Assembly: GCA_963576565.1 (NCBI GenBank)
Contig: OY755046.1
Location: 63,771,379-63,835,378, forward strand
Direction of reading: 5' to 3'
DNA: 64,000 nucleotides
Source of the DNA: Aspidapion aeneum
Lineage: Eukaryota; Arthropoda; Insecta; Coleoptera; Brentidae
Within the stretch, counting starts at the first letter, position 1. Every line of letters begins with the position of its first letter. Both the position numbers and the translations under genes were made by a program. Positions 58,717 through 64,000 of this stretch are shown one piece after another. Below the pieces are notes generated by a model. It saw only the letters and a list, made by a program, of their open reading frames with translations. It was not told where the DNA came from and did no database searches.

Positions 58717-60676
58717 TCAAGTGCGCATGCGTGTGTTTTGTCATGTAGACAGACAGCTGCTATGTGGATGGAGGCCATATTGACATTTTGCGGTTGTCGT
58801 GTAAAATTATGTTTTTTTTTCTGTGAAAAATTGGAAATAATTTATGTAAAACATGTGCGGTTTATGGAAAAATGTCCGGAAGAAGTAAAGGGTGCCATTT
58901 CATAGGTAACTACGTGTATTTTTCTTTATAATATGTTAATAAAGTTAAAAGTGGTTTATAGATGCGATTAAACACTCTTCATGGTGTTGACAGTAAATCT
59001 GCACAATTAGTTTTGGAAAAACCACAATTTTAATCCACAATTTGATAAATTTTCACCCAAACAACTAGTTTTTAGAGCAAAATAATAAACATAACCTTAA
59101 ACATTTGACAATTGTCAAATAATGTTTCAAACCACGGTCATTAAATAAAGCGGTTGTCTGGTAACTCGGTGTCATGACGGCCGTGACGTCAGAGCTACGT
59201 CACAGTTTTCCTAGTCAAACGCTGTTTATAGGGTAATTTTGTCTTTTGCCAGGAAATTTTGTACATTTTGGGTCTTGTCGTCTTGTAAGTCGTGTTTATA
59301 CCTGTTCCGTGCTTCCTATAAATGTTTTAAAGACTAACTAAAAGAGATTTTAGGAAAAGATGGTTTAGTTTATATCACAGGATTTTAGCACGAAAGCATC
59401 ACAATGAGTTCCCTCAACAGGCATTCATATGCCATGCCATCTTGGGTGCAAAGCCTTTCTTTTGGAGGCTTAACTGAGCCTTTACCATCATGGAAAGAAA
59501 ATGCTAACAAAATGGACAAATGGTTCATAAAATTGCAAGGTGCCAATTTTAAATTTAAAACAAATATTTCTATTCCATATAAATTCGTAAATTTATTTGT
59601 AAAACAAAGAGTGATGATAAGAATCAAATTTATAAATACCAAAAAGCAAAATGAATCCACAATGAAACGAGAGCTTGATGATACAGGGACTGGTGAGAGT
59701 CGAAAAACAGTCAAAAAGTTAAAGAAAATTATTTTGTAACTATTCTATAATTAGATAGGTATAGTTTTTTGTTACTTGCAATATGATTTAAAAACAAAAC
59801 TGATGAGGACCATTCTTAAATTATATACTGGATGTTTCAAGTTAAAAGTCTACCATTGCTAACTTTGTTATTATTAAAATTAGAAAAAAATTAAATTGGT
59901 AAACTGGTAGAATTTTTGAAAATTAATAAATATGTTTAAATTAAAATTGGTTTTATGTTTTTTGAAAAAACCCGATAACTCAATGTTCGATTTTTTTTAT
60001 TTATGCATCTTAAAGAGCATCAAAAATTCTACTAGTTTGCCAATTTAAACTTTTTTTTATCTTTAATAATAAAAAGTTAGCAATGGTGGACACTCAACTT
60101 GGAACACTCTGTATAATGCTCAAGTAGGAGGGAAGGAATATTAGCGTTACAGTCAATGTATTTTTATTTAAATTTTTCTTGAAATGCGTTAACAAGGGGG
60201 GATCAAAAATCCTGAATCTTTCCGTTATGTAATTTATGAATGTTCCATTACTGCCATTGACTTAAAGTCATTTCAATTTCCTTTCTTTTAATTTTTTTGA
60301 TAATATTTCTCAAAAAAAACTTATTTTAATTACCTCCTATTCATAAAAAAAATTAATATTGCAGTGTGCAACAAGAGAGTCGAATTAACTTAGGAAAAGT
60401 ATTTATAATCGTGTCCTGAATCTTATATTTATAAAACTGTTGGAATTTTGAATCATACATTTTTAAATTATTTAATTTTTTAATAAATTTTGGTATTTTT
60501 GAGGCATCTATCTTTATTTATCTCATAATATAACGTATAGGTATGTCTTTATTGATCGTGGAGCAGGCATATTGCCGCGTCATAGGCTGCCGAGTTCTTA
60601 TTGGCTGGGAGTTACCAGACAACCGGTTTATTTACGAACCGTGGTTCCAAACCATCAAAACTGACGCATGCGCAGT
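58717..60676 (+). mobile_element. P-like DNA transposon remnant
   Basis: TGCGCATGCGT-TG-TTTTG near 58719 pairs with an inverse near 60660. Longer subterminal arms at 59133-59196 and 60570-60655 are inverted (GGTTGTCTGGTAACTC and GAGTTACCAGACAACC). A possible THAP-like start (TCAVYGKMSGRSKGCHF) lies near 58848-58900 before a GTAAC donor. The transposase C-terminal exon is listed separately. The catalytic middle is absent. Edges are approximate. Confidence 0.5.
59404..59739 (+). pseudogene. P-element-type transposase C-terminal fragment (111 aa frame)
   Basis: Reads MPSWVQSLSFGGLTEPLPSW, KMDKWF and KFVNLFVKQRVMIRIKFINT. The GGLTxP motif and the F-V-K-x-R-x-x-x-R-I-K-x-x-N end resemble the C-termini of P-element/THAP9 transposases. 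A Lys-rich tail follows. Likely a leftover exon in a deleted element. Recognition is from motif memory. Confidence 0.5.
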
Positions 60677-60800
60677 AACCGAAATCCTGTCTACCCGAAA
60701 AAGGAACATTAAGAATTAAATAGGGGTCCTGGCTTTAAGCATCACATGTGAGAATATGGGTATGTCCCATATTTATGCTCGAACGTATTTGGGTAGACTC

Positions 60801-60990
60801 TTATGTTTCTGTGTGGAAGTAATGCAAACTAAATGGCGTGGGAGAGGGAACACTTATGTTCTTGGTACTGTTGTGAAAGATAGGTCCACTTGATTGGAAG
60901 GTACCAATGAGATTGGAAATAAATGCATACAGCATCCACACCAAGAAGAGTCCCAGGAATACAGTGGTCATCAAGTCTAAGTAGTATAAT
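60801..60990 (-). CDS. Candidate exon or small gene: single-pass membrane peptide
   Basis: A splice acceptor TTTTTTTTAG ends at 60991. The open stretch reads LYYLDLMTTVFLGLFLVWML then YAFISNLIG, a strong membrane helix, and a Ser/Thr/Pro-rich tail to TAA at 60803-60801. From the internal ATG (60971) the peptide is 56 residues. Not recognised. It is either a last exon of a gene whose earlier exons lie to the right, or a small gene with a spliced leader, as in the 79-residue candidate on the same strand. Confidence 0.4.
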
Positions 60991-61065
60991 CTAAAAAAAA
61001 TGCAAAAATTTAATAAGAATTATTTAGTATAGATTTCATATTTTTTATCACTATTTTATATAAGA

Positions 61066-62160
61066 CGGTTATACTACTACCACTATGTCGGTTTAGAACG
61101 TTTCTCTACTTTGTCCGACTCCTATATTCTCCTACCCCTTCGATCCTGACAATCATCTTCCGTCAGGTTTTTTTGACTCATTGATCTTTGGATTGACTGT
61201 GGCCATTCCAGTTTAGAACGCCCTCTTTATCTGCGCCCTATTGGTTGGCATTCTAGGACCTGCTTTGAAAATCTTTCGTCATTCATCCGTTGTACATGTC
61301 CGTACCATATAAGTTGTCTTTTAGTGATGTCATCCGTTATGCTTCCCTCGATTCCCATTCTTTCTTTTATGATCTCATTTCTTATATGACCTGTTCTAGA
61401 TATTCTCATTGATCTTCTTATTGCACCCATTTCGACACATTTTTGTTTTGTATTTTCCTGCTACACGACAAGTCTTTATACAACAGCGTGCTTTTCACCA
61501 TTATTTCATATGTTAAATTTTACATTCTTTTTTGTCTCTCTGCTCAATAAAATACTGTTTAGACATCCAATAACGTTTTTTACTTTTACTATTCTTTTTT
61601 TTAGTTCTTTACAGTCTGTTCCTGTCTTATCAAATGGGACACCCAAGTATAGATACTCATTACATGGAAACATTGTATGTCTATTGTCTGGTTCTCTTCA
61701 GTTAAATTTCTCATCATAAACTCCATGTCTTCTTTATCATTAGCTACCAGTAGTGTGTCGTGGATAAAAGGGCGGGGGGGGGGGTTCATATAGGTATGGG
61801 AGTCAAATAAATTACACACCTTTTTTCAAAATAATAACACTATTAATTCTATTTTTTTTCTCAAAGGACGCCAGGGGCGCCAAGCGCAGAATAGCAGGGG
61901 GGGCCTTCCCCCCCCCCCCCCCCCCGTTGCCCCTATACGACACGCCACTGTTAGCTACAATTACTTAATCGTCAGCAAACTGTAGTGTGTATATGGTAAA
62001 TTAGTCGTGAAGTTGTATTCTCATGCCGTGTACTTTACGTTTCCTGTTTTTTAGAGCTACTGCGATATATATATATATATATATTTAAAAAGTTGGAGAG
62101 ATATAACATCCCTCTCTTAAGCCTTTCGTTACCAGGAATTCGTTTGAAATTCAATTTCTA
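61066..62160 (-). mobile_element. Non-LTR retrotransposon (RTE-like family a), 5'-truncated
   Basis: Same 3' tail (GTTTAGAACG side, ACTACTACC microsatellite) and motifs as 10396-12881 and 13883-15174: MGAIRRSMRISRTGHIRNEI, LIWYGHVQRMNDERF. Split by the MITE at 61748-61950. Several frameshifts. Confidence 0.85.
61748..61950. mobile_element. hAT MITE inserted in the LINE
   Basis: Starts CAGTAGTGTGTCGTG and ends CGACACGCCACTG, with G-rich and C-rich tracts inside. Exact duplication TTAGCTAC at 61740-61747 and 61951-61958. Confidence 0.92.
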
Positions 62161-62240
62161 ATTATAATATATTTGATATCGTGAGACGTATCTTGTAAGT
62201 CCCCGCTCCTAAATACATTCTTAGGCATCCTTCGGACGTA

Positions 62241-62415
62241 CAGTCAGGGACTTTTTAAATTGCCTGTGTATTTTTTTTTGTCAAAATTTATAATGTTAAG
62301 ATATTAGCAAAAATATTTTTCTATAATACGTATGTATAAAGACGGAAGTAAGATTCACAATTTATTTGTAGTATTTTTTATTTTCGAGCGCGGTCAATTA
62401 AAAAGTCCCTAACTG
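62241..62415. mobile_element. TA-flanked MITE, 175 bp
   Basis: CAGTCAGGGACTTTTTAAAT and, inverted, CAGTTAGGGACTTTTTAATT with TA on both sides. Tc1/mariner type. Confidence 0.85.
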
Positions 62416-62439
62416 TACCTGACACGCCTTGACCCTAAC

Positions 62440-62740
62440 GTAAAATCTAGGGACGTCCCTGCGACGTCCACTCGTGCTCATAAAAATCCCGTAAATGAAA
62501 AATATTATTGATAATTTTGAGTGTAGGTTACTGAAAATCCAGCTAAGATGTATTGGCATTTTTTTAAATTTTGTGGTGGCATCCAAAATATCAGAGATAA
62601 TTTTTTAAATGCCTTTTACTATAACGATAAACTTAAGTTAAAAACAAAATATAAGTAGCCTATTACAAATTTCTGTGTATGGGTTTTTTATGAGCACGAG
62701 TGTACCTTGTACGTCCTGGGCGTACGAACGTAAAAGGGAC
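62440..62740. mobile_element. Inverted-repeat element with CACTCGTGCTCAT arms
   Basis: CCACTCGTGCTCATAAAAAT at 62469 pairs with TTTTTATGAGCACGAGTG at 62685; GGGACGTCC- and GTACGTCC-like words lie outside them. Probably a small palindromic MITE; exact ends uncertain. Confidence 0.55.
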
Positions 62741-62744
62741 TTAC

Positions 62745-62810
62745 GAGGGTGGATCAAATATAAACAAGCCTTTTAAACTTACTAACGGAAAAGTCATTCA
62801 AGATGAACGT
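62745..62810. mobile_element. Mariner-like terminal fragment
   Basis: ACGAGGGTGGATCAAATATA after a TA resembles mariner-type termini. Cut by the next element after about 65 bp. Confidence 0.45.
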
Positions 62811-64000
62811 CCCAACAAACAATTAAAGTTGTAATGACGAAAGCCCAACTAGAAAGAATTTCTTAAAAGTAACCGCAACGTACTCCCGCTACGTCTCAGT
62901 ATACCATACAGCGACGTTATAATTCCCTAAGTGGGGAACCAATTTCTGGTTATAACTACTTGGCCAAGTGTTTAAAGTCACTGTAGTAACAACTACACTA
63001 CTACGTCGTAGCCAGGTATCTACTACGTCGTAGAGGCTGTTTTTTTTCCGTAATGGCATAAAAGTTGCGATGTAGTTGCAAATAATATAATCGTTTCTTT
63101 TTGGTAGAATTGTTACACAATATGGTGGACACAACAGTAAACAGACTCGCTTAGTTTTTTTGTTTGGTTATGGTTATAATATGAACTATGTTATCCAAAA
63201 GTGTGAGAATTTACGAGCAGAGGATCAAAATTCGAGTGCGACGCAAAGTTTTTTGTATAACATGCATTATATATATTGCAAAAAACCGGTGCGCCCGTAA
63301 AATTGAGCCGTTTTCTGGTAGCTGATGGAATTTTTGTGTTGTGATTTTGGAGGTTATGTTTTCATAATCGACAGTTAACTCCAACAAATGGTGCTTAAGA
63401 AGAGCATTTTTGGTAAGCTTCAACTAATTTGTTTATAAAATAGTATGGCTCTTTAATATGAACACATAAAACGACAACAAAAATATTAAATTTTCTTTCT
63501 TACATAAAAACATGGCGTCCCAAACTATATTCCCTGATAGTCGAAAAGGTTACTTGAAAGTAGTTGCGGCTTTAAAGTTGATCCAAAAAGTTATTTTGTC
63601 TACATTGTTACATCAGATGTTACTATGATGACACAAACTTTTGTGGTTAAAAATTAAAGTTATAATGTAGTTGTCGGATACACTTGTTTGGGACTCCAAT
63701 GAAGCTTAACTTTCTAGTGGTAATTAAGTAGGATATAAAAGTCAGGGCGACTACGAAATAACGACTAAAAAGAAAGTAAAACTTTAGCAACGTCCTATTG
63801 TGGTAGAGAAGACTATCAGAATCGACTATCAAGAAACAATCCTATGAAGTAGTTTAGAGGGTCGTTTTTACGAAACATCTACTATTTCCTGATACTAAAT
63901 AGTAGTTAGAACTAAAAAGTAACAAATTTTGGTTGGGATCACCACATTTCTACTATAATAAAGTAGCAAAGCCTTTAGAACATGTAGCCGCTACTATAAA
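62811..64000. mobile_element. TIR element ending in CCCAAC, copy 2 (runs off the window)
   Basis: Inverted relative to 10710-11909 and nearly identical: the 81-residue frame at 62889-63134 is the same in both, and the 70-residue one differs at one position. 1190 of about 1200 bp are inside the window. Contains the two CTACGACGTAG palindromes near 63000-63035. Confidence 0.8.

Overview
This window is a piece of a eukaryotic nuclear genome, almost certainly from an insect with a large, AT-rich, transposon-swollen genome. A beetle is plausible but not proven. The evidence is spliced genes with GT-AG introns, a fatty acyl-CoA reductase of insect type, Jockey and RTE-like non-LTR elements, pogo, hAT, P-like, Ginger-like and Tc1/mariner-like DNA elements, and arrays related to the insect telomere repeat TTAGG. 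There is no bacterial-style gene organisation and no CRISPR array.

Two complete protein genes can be assembled exon by exon. On the + strand a fatty acyl-CoA reductase (FAR) has 11 coding exons (8085-21997) encoding 496 residues. On the - strand an LCLAT1-type lysophospholipid acyltransferase has 6 coding exons (45157-28507) encoding 374 residues. All splice phases close in frame in both. The genes converge, with their 3' ends 6.5 kb apart. Both are membrane lipid enzymes that use fatty acyl-CoA (one reduces it to alcohol, one transfers the acyl chain to a lysophospholipid), but nothing in the sequence shows that they work together. Two small candidate genes, each with one predicted membrane segment, lie further right on the - strand (about 56248-55821 and 60990-60801). 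A 72-nt cloverleaf with anticodon AGA sits in intron 1 of the acyltransferase gene.

Nearly all the rest is repeats, and many can be ordered by target-site duplications. From left to right: 1-8 kb, hairpin-capped CTGT-microsatellite elements, a foldback element and a second dispersed family; 8-22 kb, the FAR gene with introns full of minisatellites and nested elements (pogo, then RTE-like LINE, then a CCCAAC-ended element; a Jockey inside a palindromic-ended element); 22-28.5 kb, an intergenic palindrome and a 383-bp satellite; 28.5-45 kb, the acyltransferase gene, whose intron 5 is a 10.9-kb stack of nested elements; 45-64 kb, further elements, two TIR elements with decamer-minisatellite cores, a 1.6-kb pure CAGA array, a solo LTR inside an element flanked by 85-97-bp direct repeats, P-like and LINE remnants, and the start of a near-identical inverted copy of the CCCAAC element.

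The most unusual observations are: (i) two elements sharing CGAGGGGT-type termini and 8-bp target duplications but with different 10-bp minisatellite cores; (ii) intron 5 of the acyltransferase gene, which appears to have grown from about 100 bp to 10.9 kb purely by nested insertion; (iii) a 1.4-kb TIR element lying exactly between two copies of an 85-97-bp sequence; (iv) a 383-bp satellite rich in AACCGGTT-type motifs and bounded by inverted repeats; (v) a telomere-like decamer array carried inside a transposon.
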